Counted from the stretch's first letter, positions 38,701-47,456 are shown. The stretch is 64,000 nt of DNA from Sinonovacula constricta (GCA_007844125.1 CM017573.1:8095179-8159178); one strand, 5' to 3'. The notes: a model not told the origin generated them from the letters alone. Program-made: numbers and translations.

Positions 38701-41700
38701 TGCCATAAAAAAGTTCTTAAAAAAAGCGATAGGTGTAGATTTGAAGTGTGCTTCATCCTATAAACTTTTATTTATCATTGTAACTGATCACATCTCGTTA
38801 CATATACAACTGTTACTGCATTTTCAGTAGAGATAGCAAAACATTTATCTTTGTTGTTTTGATGATGTCATAAACAGTGACATGTGTATTTTCGCGGGGT
38901 TTTCCCATTATGCATCCAAGAAATGATTTGTGAATTATCCAAGGTGTTCCGATTGCCGTTGAAACTGTCAGTGCCAAACTGATGAGTAACCCCAATGAAC
39001 AGGGCATAACCAATGAACTAGAAATAGCTAAAAACTAGGCCAAGTTATGTATTTCCTTACCATGATTTAAAACTTACCAAAATTAGCACTGTTGCTCTCT
39101 GCCTCTGACTCACTACCCTCCGACAGAGAGATGGTACCCGCACTTGGGCTGCGGTCTATATACCTGTTCTCAGGAACATTTCTGTCAGGCTGGGAGCCAG
39201 CAACACTGCCTGCATGGGCTGTTCCTTGGACCGGATTGACCGCAACTGTTCCAGGGTAACCTACGATAAGACAAGTACTAAAAGTCACAGTCAAGTTAAC
39301 TCTTTCACAGCTGCCCGACGTACAGCATACGTCTATTTCTAACCTCCAGCAATGCTCTTATACGTACACCGTTTGTCCTGTTAACTACTACTATTTTTTG
39401 AGTGCTTACAGCATTGCTAATTTCTTATAAAAGTATGACCAGAGTTACTCCCCTTGACAGTATCTTACATTGTTTTTTCTTAGAAATATTCATATTTTTG
39501 AAGGTGTAGGAATGAAATGCAAAGGAAAAAGTAAAAGTTCTGGATTTTTTCAACTTTTTTCTATTTTTGACATTTTTATATCACATGCTTATTTTATTTA
39601 CTCAGAATCCATATTCAATTACCTTTTTAATGATAGTTTTACATATCCAAAAGTATAAGTGATTTAGTGATGTAAGTCATTTTCTTCGGAAATTTATAGA
39701 TAATTCTAATTATGGGGCGTGGAAAATGGCTTAGCAGCAAAAGGGTTTATGTACAACAGTAGTTACAATCTTCAAAATTAACATAAAAAATTACACGCCT
39801 TTCGGGCATGTAACAGTTATTGATTCGTTAACCAGAAACACATTTTACATGTTGATGATTGGTTGCAGAAACATCTACAATAAGGTATTTTTTTTACGGT
39901 TTATTGTTTATTATTGTACTGTGGAGGAGACATCTGTGCAAAAACCAACCAATTTCTTTCTGATGGAATGGGATTGGGATTTGCCGGCATTTTTGCCGAT
40001 ACTGTGCTGTGACATTTCTATCATTATAGCACAGGGGCACTTATGATATGCCCAGGGACTGAACCCGGCCGGTCCATTATACTGACACCGACGAGTCAGG
40101 CGTATTGCTGTCCCCAGACCCGAGCGTTAGGAGGGAAGCCACTACTACCAACTTTAAAGTCTTTGGTTTGACTCGGCCGGGGATTGAACCCACGACCTCC
40201 CGATCTGCAAGCCGACGCTCTACCACCTGAGCTATTGCGGCCGGAAATTTCTTTCTGAACTTACTTTCAAGATCCAGAAAAAAAACAAGACATTGTTGTT
40301 CATTTTCAGTAGAAATTCTCATCGTGATTATTTATAGATTTGGAAAAATTGTCCATTTAGAGTGATTCTTTTATGGATTGTAATGTCTTATAGGTGAAGT
40401 AATGTTAAAAAATCGCCTTTGCTTAAAGAAGGAGTTCCAGCTGAAAATACACCAAATAGTTTGCTAGGTTTTTGTTACATCACACAGACACAATTATGGT
40501 CATACTGGTGAAGGAAGAATCAAGTCTGGGTAGAACCACTGGCACACCGCAGGTTAGCTGGAAAACCTGCCCGCATGAAATTTCCCACCCCCACCGACGC
40601 CAAACAGTGGTCACACAGACACAATTATGGTCATACTGGTGAAGGAAGAATCAAGTCTGGGTAGAACCACTGGAACACCGCAGGTTAGCTGGAAAACCTG
40701 CCCGCATGAAATTTCCCACCCCCACCGACGCCAAACAGTGGTCACACAGACACAATTATGGTCATACTGGTGAAGGAAGAATCAAGTCTGGGTAGAACCA
40801 CTGGCACATCGCAGGTTAGCTGGAAAATCTGCCCGCATGAAATTTCCCACCCCCACCGACGCCAAACAGTGGTCAGATATTGTTACATGTATTTAACATT
40901 AAAAAAACCCTGTTGGATACCAACATTAAATGATCTTTATTGATTTCTTATCTTCTATATTACAAAACCCATGACTTCATAAACTGATATGCCTATGACA
41001 AGTTCATTTTGGTATTATCTTGTTTCTGTTTGGTTTCAAAATGCTAGACATATGAAACTGTAGGTTAGACGCCACTAAATAAGTTTGTTCTATATTCTAT
41101 AGTGAATCGAGAAAACCTGGAAATAAATTTCACCACGACCAAGTTATGATGGACCCCATAACCATTTATAGGTGAAACAAGCTATTTATTGTCTATCAGA
41201 AAGACCCAGAAACAAGGCAGCTTTTGCAACTTGTAAAAGGGTTCTGCTTCATAGAATGCACATATCGCCAAAATTGCCAGTTGGTAACCTCCAAATTTCA
41301 ATGAAACATGTATTTCCTGTAAAAGTGGATCAGTCCATTATTGTGCATAGGGGCTCAAGACTTTTGCTTTCTTTTAATACTACAGAGTTTCAGCTTCCTT
41401 TTGACACCAAAAGATTAAAATTATCTAAAAGGAAATTTAATGCCAAAACAAAGCAACAGCGGTTACTAAAGAGAAAAAGTCCATGTCACACATTTTACTT
41501 ACGGTCGGTATTTAGTGTAATTACCCTGTAACCTCTTGATGATGTTTGACAAGAGAAAATTTACCTTCTACACTAGAGAGCTTGGTGAAATGAAAATTAT
41601 CTCCCTTGTTAGAAAATATCCTAAGTAGACCTAACAGTAAGTAGTTCCTTTTATTTGAAATCCTCAGACTTTATAGTCCATTTTTTGGGAGCTAGTACCA

Positions 41701-44700
41701 TTTCTCAATTTTGCATAAACAAGAGCTCTAAATACATTAAATTACTTAAGGAGATATGTTATTTAAACAAGAAAATTACCATGTTTGTTAATGATGGTTG
41801 ATCTGGGTATCCCTATGCAATGCACAAAAGTCGACAAACACTTTTAAGAGTACAAGCATAAAAACCAAGTAATCCAAATAGAAGGACAGACATGAATTCA
41901 GGGAGTATTCAGGGGAGACTATTCACTAATGTCTCTCATTACCCCCCTTGTCTGATTGGAAAGTTGCAAATCATTTTACCTGCAGTCTGCTGATGTCTAG
42001 CTGTATTGCTATTCCTGTGAGGATCACTATTGGATGACAAATTTGATGGCTGCCGCACCAACTGCATGCCTAAAAAATGATTGTAAACAGTAAGTATAAA
42101 GACACAAATTCAGGTACGGGAGGCCCCGGTTCGATCCCAGGCCGCGACATACCAAAGTCTTTAAAAATGGTAGTGGTATAGCTCCCTTGCTAACGCTCAA
42201 GCAAATATAAGGGTAGTTCCACGACTGGTTGGCCCGGTGTCAGGATAATGTGACTGGGTGTGGTATCATGCCAGGTGTTCACGGCATGCTATACACAGTG
42301 AAGGCAGCACTATATCTGCTTCAAGTGGACACCGTCTCCAAATAACTGAAATACTGTCCACATGAAGCAGATATAGTACTGCCTTCACTGTGTATAGCAT
42401 CCTGTGAACACCTGGCAACAAATAGGGCTCTAACTACCTGTATTAGGTCTGGAGACCAGCATCCCATCCTTAATACAGTGTCCAATTCTATGCATATTTG
42501 CTTCTTGCATGAGATTGTTATTCTTTATAAGTTATAAATTTAAAACTGTTTACTAAGCTTACTTAAATTTTTAATATGTTAACCTGTTTTTCAATTATAT
42601 TTCATATTATTTTAACCTACAGATTTTTATATTACAACTCACCTATTTGAATTCTAACCAGATTATACTCTATTTACATTAAACTTCATAGTATTCGGTG
42701 CCGTACGTTAAGTGTCGGTGTGCCATAAAACCACATAAAAATACAACAATCCCATCCACTGTTAAGCAAAATGCTTTTCATAAATTTGAATATTGTCATA
42801 AATATTGTTGATATGACAGATAAACACAATGATTAAGACCTCACATTTCAACTAAATTTCGTTTATGACGAAGTGTTTTGGGATGTAAATGAAAATTAAT
42901 GAAAAAAAAAATGTCCGTAAAGATTTAGTGAACTTAAAGCAACAATAATATTTACACAAGCTTTTTTTTCTTTCTTTCTTTAAATTAGGTAACTTGATCA
43001 ATTTTCAGACGAAATCTTTTAAATCTCCTTTCACCTGAACAAACATACCTGCGTATTTCTTAACGCGCTCAACAAGGTCAGGGCGTTTGATGCGTTCCAA
43101 CAAACTGATTAGCTTCTCTGGCTTTTCAGCAGCAACGATGCCCTCTTTCTCGAGAAAAAGGAATAAGTCACACACAGTCGAAATGTCTTGGAGTCTGCGC
43201 TTTTTTATTTCGCCTGCCAGCAGAAATTTTAACGTCTCCAGTTCTCTGTTCTCCATATCTTCAGCTATTTCCATTTGAAGGATTCTGAAATAGGAGAAAC
43301 ACTGTAAGAATAAAAAAGGTGAAGCAACAACACAACATCATTGCCTTAATTTTCAGTAAAGAAGCTACTACAAACAAAAATGCTGCCTTACTTAATTTGA
43401 AAACACTAGTTGGGTCGAAACTTTGATTAATAAAATAGTTTACTATAACCGATGTTGGTCATTATTTTCACTTCTTCATATGTAATTTAATTTGAAGTAA
43501 TCAAGCCACTGAAAACAAAATACTTCAATGGTCTAACATTTTGAGCTATTTAATTAGATTTTCTATCTCAGCAGCTTAAGTTTTGTTTAAAATCAATTTC
43601 AACAACATATTTATGGTCATTATATATTTATGGTTGTAGAAGACAGCAGACATTTGTACACCAGCGCACTTCATGTCCGCTGGAAAACCTCCGCACATTC
43701 GTTCTCCGCTTCGACTCAGACTCCAACATACATGAAGAGAGGCCCAGGAGGTACAATACAATAATATTTTCCCTTGACAAAAGGCACCCCTGTTAATGAC
43801 TCAAATTTTTCAGCTAGCAACATGTATATCATCTCATAGGTTAATTAATCTAAATTATTATAACTGAAAAAAACTGCCTCGCGTCAGTTCATTAGAATAA
43901 GAGTTATAAATGTTTTAAGGGTCCTTTTTTTGTTCACACTTCTCAGAGAGAATGCGCAATCCAAAATAAAAAGTGTATATTTGTAAGCATTCTAGCCGTT
44001 TAACTTGCTTAATTTTCACATAATTTTCTAATAAAAATTAACCATTTTTTCAAATGAGATTGATGTATACTGACAACACAAAATTTTATGTCAGTGATAA
44101 TTTCAAGTTTACTCAGTATATCAGATCGCATTCTCCATTTAGCTTTCTTTTTCATATAAATGTATCTGATAGAATTTTTTATTCTAAGCTTTGTCATATT
44201 TAAATTTAAAAAATATTGGTTTATGTTCTCATATGTGATATTTTCTCCTTTAACTCTTCTTTGTTAAATATCTGTATTTCACAATGGCCACAGAAACCCC
44301 TGTCAATTACTCCGATTTCTCCGCCAGGGATTATTTATTCATGACTTCATAACATTATTGCTTATTTTTTTTAAGTGGGTTTATTGTCCCACCAACAGCA
44401 TTTCATTTATCTGGAAATGCTGTCCATATGAAGATATAGTGTTGCCTTCACTGTGTGCTGTGAACACCTGGTATGATACTACACCCAGTTACATTATCCT
44501 GACACACGGTCAACCTGTTGTGGAAATACCCTCATATTTGCTTGAGTGTTAGCAAGGGAGCTATACCACTACCATTTTTAAAACGAGTTTGGTAAGTTGC
44601 GGCCAGAGATCGTACCCAGGGCCTCCCATACCTGGAGCCGATGCTCATCGATTGCCAATCGATTGTAATTGAACGTCATCAGGGTAAAGACAGCACCTTA

Positions 44701-44848
44701 CTACTTAACTATTTTTAAAAACACCATAAAGCTGCCGTGTTTTATGTGAACTGGGAGAATGGTGTCATTCTCCAATGAGAATCAAGCAAAATGAGTGTTG
44801 TTGAATCTAATGTTTGTTGAGCAGGTGTTTATAAGGCTTAGGCAAATA

Positions 44849-44934
<86 letters not shown>

Positions 44935-46691
44935 GACCAATAAGCTTATAACAGAAACATTTTTTTCTGTCAAAGAATCAAAGAATTAAAATTTCATTGT
45001 TTACCAAAATACAGTGTAATTATTAATTAATTTGCCAAAATAATATAAATATTAAAGTTCTTGGAGTGTATTGCTAATTCAAGCCTAAGTCATAACCAGT
45101 ATTGGGTTGACAATGTCTGAACACTAGATATTTAAAAATAATTTTGATTTTAATGCCTGAACCCTTAAAATCAAATTACCGAAATGGCAAAATCTTCTGA
45201 AGATTCGGTAGTTGTTTTTTCACCCAATCTGCTGAGTAGCCCAGTCTTTTTATGAGATCATAGCGGTGTAATCGTGCCAGTATCTCCAACAAGATGTCAA
45301 GATTGTGCTCATCGAACATCAATGCTTTCTTCATCAACTCAAAGAGGTCCAGTGGACTTGTTGCCTTCTCAAGTTTTGAAACTGTTAATGAAAAATATAT
45401 ATGTGTCACTTTGTATAAATTGATAGCAAGAAAAATATTTTCTTTAAAATTAATATGTAAGAAATGTTACAATGTATAATGTTTTGCTTTTGATGTACAT
45501 CGCAGAGACCAATTACGATCATTATAGCGGCGTCCAGCTGTTGCAGGTCAGCTGGAAGACATTCCCACGTTAAGTCCTTCGCCACGAACGAGACTACAAC
45601 CCATGTGGTCAGAGGAGTTACAAATCAGCAACTCTACCAATGGGTGTTACTAAATGAATATATATAATGTTATGTGATAAACATTCTATACATAGCGTGT
45701 GACGTCAATAGGTTAAAGTCTGGACTGTTTACAAAATTTAGTTCAAAATGTTTGCATGAAACATATTTTAACTATTAGAATGTATAAAAAAATGCCAAAA
45801 TAATCTGTTGAATACCTCTTCGTACTTGTTTTGTTCATTTTAGCAATCACTTCCATATTCATAACAGCCATGTTAAAGAACTAGTTTACCCACAATACAC
45901 CGAGTGCATTCACACAGGTCATTTTGACCGTGTGTTGACACAACGATGTGATAAATTAACTTTTGTTAATAACTCAGAATACTTTATTTTAACTTGCGAA
46001 GAAGTTTTTTTTCAACTCCTGAGAATCTGGATATTTGCACATTAGATTCACTTAGCTACTTAGAGCTTACATTCATATCTGAACTACAATGTATTTTGTC
46101 CTTAATCGGTGCCTAGAATTTTCTAAAACAACCAAAACCAGTAGCGCTCCTTAATAGCAATTTATATGACTTATAAAAGAATAGGTTTATTAATACCAAA
46201 TTAGTTTTTAGAACAGTATCTGAGTATGGGGACATTGATTGGAATGTATTTGTTCTTCGGGTTCTATGGCACACCGACACTTGATAGGTTATTCGGTGGC
46301 GAATACAATGACATTTAATGTAAAAACGAGTATAACAATGTTAAATCTGAAATAGAAATATAAAAATCCATAAAGTTTAAAATAATGTGAATTTTAATTA
46401 AAAACTGGATAAAAACAAACATGTTTAAAAGCAGACACTGTGCTAAATATAATAGTTTGGTCATGCTTTTTAATTACATTAGGGTACTTTAACTGGATTG
46501 AAATGATCAAGGAACTTACGAGGTATGTAATCAATAAGGAAGAACTTGAGATCTCCAAATTCTGCATCTGTAAACTCATCACTTATATCAATCAGCGTTG
46601 TTCGCAATTCGGTGGATGTCAGAGGTAATGGATCCCTATGCATAAAACTTTTGGAATCTTCCTCCAGATCTCGATCCACAATCATCGCCAT
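23640..46691 (-). CDS. CASP8-like: Caspase-8-like initiator caspase, DED-DED-Death-CASc, 14 coding exons
   Basis: Predicted cysteine-aspartate protease of the caspase-8/10 group. Family knowledge: such enzymes are recruited through death-fold domains to cytosolic signalling complexes and activated by proximity. Joining 14 exons at GT-AG sites with matching phases gives 2235 nt, 744 aa and TGA. Domains: DED1 about 26-104 (RYDL 97-100), DED2 about 126-203 (RPDL 192-195), Death domain about 295-386, Q-rich linker about 423-480, p20 from about 485 with Arg522, catalytic His580 (CILTHG) and Cys623 (QACQG), p10 about 660-744 with Arg679 (SFRSR). Length is well above vertebrate caspase-8 (about 480 aa) because of the Death domain and linkers. 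The first ATG (46691) follows an in-frame TAG at 46743-46745; a CTAG acceptor-like site near 46736 leaves open an upstream exon. All catalytic residues are present, so I infer an active enzyme. Splice joins are predictions without transcript support. Confidence 0.94.
24228..24462 (-). mobile_element. SINE family S2 copy in the last caspase intron
   Basis: GACAAATGTCTGGGTAGAAC and CTTCCCACATTAAGTCCTTT mark S2. The box B region is damaged. The rest of this intron (23773-24896) shows only an F6 terminus at 24545-24580 (TTAAAGGTGGTATCCGACA). Confidence 0.7.
24897..25107 (-). CDS. CASP8-like: Caspase exon 13: intersubunit linker and p10
   Basis: Residues 631-701, phase 1 in and 2 out; acceptor ACATTACAG, donor GTTTGT. 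The linker has candidate processing sites LEED637/G and TAED654/K. EADFLIGYATVPGYVSFRSR is the first p10 strand with S1 Arg679. SWYIRKLCEMLSLHA is the following helix. The GTTTGT donor is weak, but the phase-2 join to exon 14 is exact. Confidence 0.95.
25140..25935. mobile_element. MITE family F6 right part with nested element
   Basis: Shares CTAAAATAGATATCGGACGTC and TTTGGTCCAAACTGTC with the complete F6 copy at 19.5 kb. It is interrupted at about 25422-25842 by another element. Its matching left end lies at 24545, on the other side of caspase exon 13. Confidence 0.55.
25422..25842. mobile_element. Nested CAGGGTT-ended element
   Basis: Left end CAGGGTTAATACAG and right end GCGAACCCTG, flanked by ATTGA on both sides. 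The interior is an AAGCACTTTTTAAG-rich sequence. Removing it restores alignment to the F6 copy at 19.9 kb (ATCTAGG.CAT...GAACAGCAT). Confidence 0.6.
26478..26870 (-). mobile_element. Two tRNA-headed repeats (family S4)
   Basis: 26478-26615 and 26725-26870 are diverged copies of one unit. The minus strand reads GGTTAGCTCAGTTGGTAGAG then GGGTTAGAGTCC, clear Pol III A and B boxes. Both copies share non-tRNA flanks (AACATAGGGA.AAAATGTGCAG), so they are SINE-like, not functional tRNAs. 25936-26477 and 26871-27554 are intronic with nothing recognised. Confidence 0.65.
27555..27682 (+). mobile_element. SINE S2 fragment followed by GT/GC microsatellite
   Basis: GGACTTAATGTGGGAAGGTC and CTTCCAGCTGACCCAGA are S2. 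Its broken end runs into (GTGTGTGCGTGC)-type repeats at 27643-27682. Confidence 0.65.
27875..28147 (+). mobile_element. SINE family S1, full copy
   Basis: The best-preserved S1: GGCCGCAATAGCTCAATTGG (box A), GGTCGCGGGTTCGAACCCC (box B), then body to AAAAATGCCGGCAAATCCC. It sits directly 3' of caspase exon 12, about 55 bp inside the intron. Confidence 0.88.
28202..28504 (-). CDS. CASP8-like: Caspase exon 12: p20 catalytic His/Cys
   Basis: Residues 530-630, phase 1-1; acceptor CCTTTCCAG, donor GTTAGT. DFIVQRHDNLT is the strand-2/helix segment. DCLVVCILTHG carries catalytic His580; Thr replaces the more usual Ser before it. KLFFLQACQG carries nucleophile Cys623. The long open frame on the opposite strand is a shadow of this exon. 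Confidence 0.97.
29487..29585 (-). CDS. CASP8-like: Caspase exon 11: p20 core with S1 arginine
   Basis: Residues 497-529, phase 1-1; acceptor TTACCAG, donor GTATGT. WCVIINNEQF is caspase beta-strand 1. PPRIGTNKDA carries Arg522, equivalent to the S1 arginine that binds the P1 aspartate. Continuity from KPRG in exon 10 is typical of the family. Confidence 0.95.
29640..30990 (-). repeat. 54-56-bp intronic minisatellite carrying exon-10 splice donor copies
   Basis: About 24 units lie between exons 10 and 11. On the gene strand each carries CAAGCCAAGAG/GTGAGATA followed by CCGTAAAA, identical to the true exon-10 end and donor at 30991/30990. The rest of the unit is TTAATTCACCCTTGTTTCA or a TGCAAAATGTTTTCA variant. 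Two variants (54 and 56 bp) alternate in blocks, and a run of about 380 bp (30159-30540) recurs at 30541-30920. The units nearest exon 11 are most diverged. Confidence 0.95.
30991..31212 (-). CDS. CASP8-like: Caspase exon 10: Q-rich linker and start of p20
   Basis: Residues 423-496, phase 1-1. A Gln-rich stretch (SVQKQQVQQQSEPVPQL) leads into DELPFYPMSRKPRG, the first strand of the caspase fold. An Asp within MSID could be a prodomain cleavage site (inference). The donor, CAAGCCAAGAG/GTGAGATA, is repeated about two dozen times in the following intron. Confidence 0.93.
31325..31560 (+). mobile_element. SINE family S2, full copy
   Basis: Head GTCCGTGGCTGAGTGGTTAG looks like a tRNA-Leu/Ser type; box B is GGGTTTGAGTCC. 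Body and AACAGAAAAAAAACAACAAC tail follow. 31561-32454 is intronic AT-rich DNA with nothing recognised. Confidence 0.8.
32455..32897 (-). mobile_element. SINE S2 split by a nested SINE S1
   Basis: S2 pieces at 32455-32500 and 32711-32897 flank a minus-strand S1 (about 32502-32709, head truncated). CAGCTGTTTTGG occurs on both sides of S1 and is single in intact S2 copies, so it is a 12-bp target-site duplication. S1 therefore inserted after S2. Confidence 0.85.
33024..33092 (-). CDS. CASP8-like: Caspase exon 9: linker
   Basis: Residues 400-422, a 69-nt phase 1-1 exon (ARPHETGDVAVNQLTENEDA) between acceptor ATCACCAG and donor GTAAGA. The linker is acidic with no fold recognised. Frame and phase continue into exon 10. 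Confidence 0.78.
33914..33952 (-). CDS. CASP8-like: Caspase exon 8: 39-nt micro-exon
   Basis: A 13-codon phase 1-1 exon (AESAENQNICLS) with a T-rich acceptor (GTTACAG) and a strong GTAAGT donor. Splice signals and phase fit perfectly, but the peptide is too short for homology, and skipping it keeps frame. It is probably an alternatively spliced linker cassette. Confidence 0.7.
34130..35990. repeat. About 65-bp minisatellite in the intron between exons 7 and 8
   Basis: The unit joins CTTGACCTTGTATCACTGAC, CCCACCAAACAATGTCCATA, CTAAGTTTAGAGGTTGCTAA and GCGTC, about 28 copies. Neighbouring units form longer identical runs (about 35040-35280 resembles 35560-35800), so it is expanding by multi-unit duplication. 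Open frames here are repeat translations. Confidence 0.93.
36062..36152 (-). CDS. CASP8-like: Caspase exon 7: Death domain, C-terminal helices
   Basis: Residues 357-386, phase 0 in and 1 out; acceptor ATTACCAG, donor GTATGC. ASGLMYAAKKLECLTSVGEL and QNWI complete Death-domain helices 5-6. With exon 6 this makes a 276-nt two-exon module bounded by phase-1 introns, so the whole domain could be gained or skipped without a frameshift. Confidence 0.9.
36333..37056. mobile_element. MITE family F6 copy with nested SINE S1
   Basis: Left GTGGTATCGGACAATATG and right GGCAAACTGTCAGATAACAC ends match the F6 termini. The interior CTAAAAATAGACAATGACGTC also matches. S1 (36740-37014, minus) is inserted near the right end. 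Confidence 0.65.
36740..37014 (-). mobile_element. SINE family S1, full copy
   Basis: From GGATTGGGATTTGCCGGC to the head AATAGTTCGATTGGTAGAGT on the minus strand, ending GGCCGG. Nested in F6; TACATA-like sequence on both sides may be a short duplication. Confidence 0.85.
37168..37410 (+). mobile_element. SINE family S1, 5' truncated
   Basis: Starts inside the tRNA-like head at TTGCGGATCGGGAGGTCG and runs to the S1 end. Opposite in orientation to the copy 150 bp away, forming an inverted pair. Confidence 0.82.
37555..37739 (-). CDS. CASP8-like: Caspase exon 6: Death domain, first two-thirds
   Basis: Residues 295-356, phase 1 in and 0 out. LLTIICEEMQHKFYELGNVL, then YTQEALENFEIRFPG, then LLKDWQN align by eye with Death-domain helices 1-4 of FADD-type domains (conserved Trp in helix 4, LG after helix 2, E..FP pattern). 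A second in-frame donor 47 nt downstream (GTAAGA, about 37508) repeats the AAAGGGGAG/GTAAG context. Its use would add about 15 residues and shift the following phase, so I prefer the GTAAGT donor at 37554. Confidence 0.9.
37800..37875. repeat. G-rich tract in caspase intron
   Basis: Repeated GGGTATGGGTGTGG, GGGGGTGGGGGTGG and GGGGGAAGGGTGGGG runs give many GGG tracts, compatible with a G-quadruplex on the plus (non-template for the gene's mRNA) strand. 37876-39077 is otherwise intronic with no recognised element. Confidence 0.6.
39078..39260 (-). CDS. CASP8-like: Caspase exon 5: acidic Ser/Glu-rich linker
   Basis: Residues 234-294, a 183-nt phase 1-1 exon with acceptor ATCGTAG and donor GTAAGT. 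The peptide is low-complexity and ends in a Ser/Glu run (SLSEGSESEAESNSANF), probably disordered and a plausible phosphorylation region. It links DED2 to the Death domain. Confidence 0.82.
39971..40244 (-). mobile_element. SINE family S1, full copy with target-site duplication
   Basis: AATTTCTTTCTGA stands before the S1 tail (about 39951) and again after the head (about 40246), a 13-bp duplication consistent with LINE-assisted insertion. 39262-39950 shows nothing else. Confidence 0.88.
40481..40873 (-). repeat. Three tandem 131-bp units containing an S2 fragment
   Basis: Units start at 40481, 40612 and 40743 and are almost identical. Each has ACACAATTATGGTCATACTG, an S2-derived GGGTAGAACCACTGGCAC segment and CCCACCCCCACCGACGCC. 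40874-41060 is unrecognised. Confidence 0.9.
41062..41540 (-). mobile_element. Element B (TTAA-type), reverse copy
   Basis: Reverse complement of the element found four times in the right-hand satellite (ends GGTTAGACGCCACTAAATAA and GTCGGTATTTAGTGTAATTACC). An open frame at 41172-41531 begins at GTG, and other copies carry a stop right after it, so it is not called as a gene. Confidence 0.75.
41578..41945 (+). mobile_element. MITE-like family F5 copy
   Basis: AATTATCTCCCTTGTTAG start and CAGGGGAGACTATTCACTAA end. It lies between element B and caspase exon 4. Confidence 0.6.
41980..42069 (-). CDS. CASP8-like: Caspase exon 4: polar linker
   Basis: Residues 204-233, a 90-nt phase 1-1 exon between a TTTTTTAG acceptor and a GTAAAA donor. 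The Ser/Asn/Gln-rich peptide (PSNLSSNSDPHRNSN) has no recognisable fold. It follows DED2 and can be skipped without breaking frame. Support is open frame, phase and splice sites only. Confidence 0.8.
42108..42418 (+). mobile_element. SINE family S3 with inverted 3' end
   Basis: A plus-strand S3 lacking its first ~40 bp (box B CGGTTCGATCCC kept) runs to about 42354, then a reverse S3 3' piece follows to 42415. The arms 42271-42331 and 42355-42415 pair over about 61 bp. 42419-43048 is AT-rich and unrecognised. Confidence 0.8.
43049..43284 (-). CDS. CASP8-like: Caspase exon 3: DED2
   Basis: Residues 125-203. The acceptor is CTATTTCAG and the donor GTATGT; phases are 2 in and 1 out. It holds a whole second DED in one exon: helix 1-2 around ELETLKFLLAGEI, helix 4 around DLFLFLEKEGIV, and RPDL at 192-195. 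Tandem DEDs are the hallmark of caspase-8, caspase-10 and FLIP; the intact protease downstream excludes FLIP. Confidence 0.94.
43600..43720 (-). mobile_element. Degenerate SINE S2
   Basis: TTATGGTCATTATATATTTA, GGTTGTAGAAGACAGCAGAC and GTCCGCTGGAAAACCTCC are weak matches to reverse S2. 43285-43599 and 43721-44372 show nothing. Confidence 0.45.
44374..44656 (-). mobile_element. SINE family S3 copy
   Basis: From GGGTTTATTGTCCCACCAAC to a head broken at ATGCTCATCGATTGCC. Body motif TATTTGCTTGAGTGTTAGC. Confidence 0.75.
44850..44927. repeat. (AT)n microsatellite, about 78 bp
   Basis: Uninterrupted AT dinucleotides inside the caspase intron between exons 2 and 3. Open frames on both strands here are repeat artefacts. 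Confidence 0.98.
45180..45381 (-). CDS. CASP8-like: Caspase exon 2: second half of DED1
   Basis: Residues 58-124. The acceptor is a T-rich tract ending CAG and the donor is GTAATT; phases are 1 in and 2 out. SKLEKATSPLDLFELMKKA is the typical DED helix 3-4 segment. RYDL at 97-100 is the RxDL charge-triad motif of DED helix 6. A basic tail follows (WVKKQLPNLQKILPF) and probably leads into the DED1-DED2 linker. Confidence 0.93.
45490..45645 (-). mobile_element. SINE S2 with internal deletion
   Basis: TACATCGCAGAGACCAATTA and GTCAGCTGGAAGACATTCCC match S2, with about 70 bp missing between CCAGCTGTTG and CAGGTCAGC. 45646-46519 (intron 1) shows nothing else. Confidence 0.65.
46520..46691 (-). CDS. 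CASP8-like: Caspase exon 1: N-terminus and first half of DED1
   Basis: Encodes residues 1-57. It starts MAMIVDRDL and runs into DED helices 1-2 (ELRTTLIDISDEF, DLKFFLIDYIP), the usual pattern of a DED N-terminal half. It ends in phase 1 at a GTAAGT donor (46519-46514). A second ATG at codon 3 is an alternative start. The frame stays open upstream to the TAG at 46743-46745 with no other ATG. Confidence 0.88.
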
Positions 46692-46745
46692 GTCCAGTTT
46701 GTTCTCAAAATCAATGTGTATGGCCCTGGGGTCCCCTAGTGTCTA

Positions 46746-47455
46746 TCAGTCTGTTTTCAAATAAATTGCCAAACGTAATAAGTTAACGGTTTCAATAGCT
46801 ACTATAATTATATTAACACACAACATAAAGTGTTCGTATTTACTAGGTGACTGAATAACCGATGTACGAAGTGAGTCGCTGGTAAAGATTTCTGGAAATC
46901 CCCATCATTCGAGTTAGGTACTTTGAATTAGATTTCATGCGCGTTGAAAAATAATTCTGGTGAAGCCATCATAACTTTACAGGTTGCACCATATGAAATA
47001 ATCAGGACTAACTTGAAAAAACATTTTTCAATGCAATAACACAAAATTAGTAGTGTAACTGTCTTCTTCTAAAGCCCGAAAGAAAAGTGCGACACCCTTT
47101 GCCGATGTAATTTCCAAAACTCTTAAAATAGACTTTACTTGTATTCGTACGCGAAAATACAAATGCAAAAGTTACTTCCCTTCAATGTTGATAGGTTACA
47201 CAACACTAAAAGTAACACAACACTAAATGAGATTGGTCTTTACTGTTCTAAATGTCATTACTAAATTTTACTTGAAAGTAATTTAACAGCAAATCGTTTC
47301 TTTGGGAACCCCAAAACAACATATATTGACAAGTTCCATGCAATTTTATTTAATTAACAGGGCCTTGCGAAGGAAAGTTACGTGTCGTGAAGACGGTTAT
47401 CTTCCTCTGCAACATTCTTTTTTTCTTCTTCTTTGTGTGTGTGTGTGTGTCTGTG
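46746..47455. other. Upstream region of the caspase gene
   Basis: Probable 5' flank or first intron of the caspase gene. No TATA-like or CpG-rich promoter could be identified with confidence, and no further coding exon was recognised. Confidence 0.3.
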
Positions 47456-47456
47456 T

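Noticed and set aside
41172..41531. 119-aa open frame on the plus strand in element B
   Set aside because: It starts at GTG, and the corresponding frame in the satellite copies has a stop after two codons; no domain recognised.
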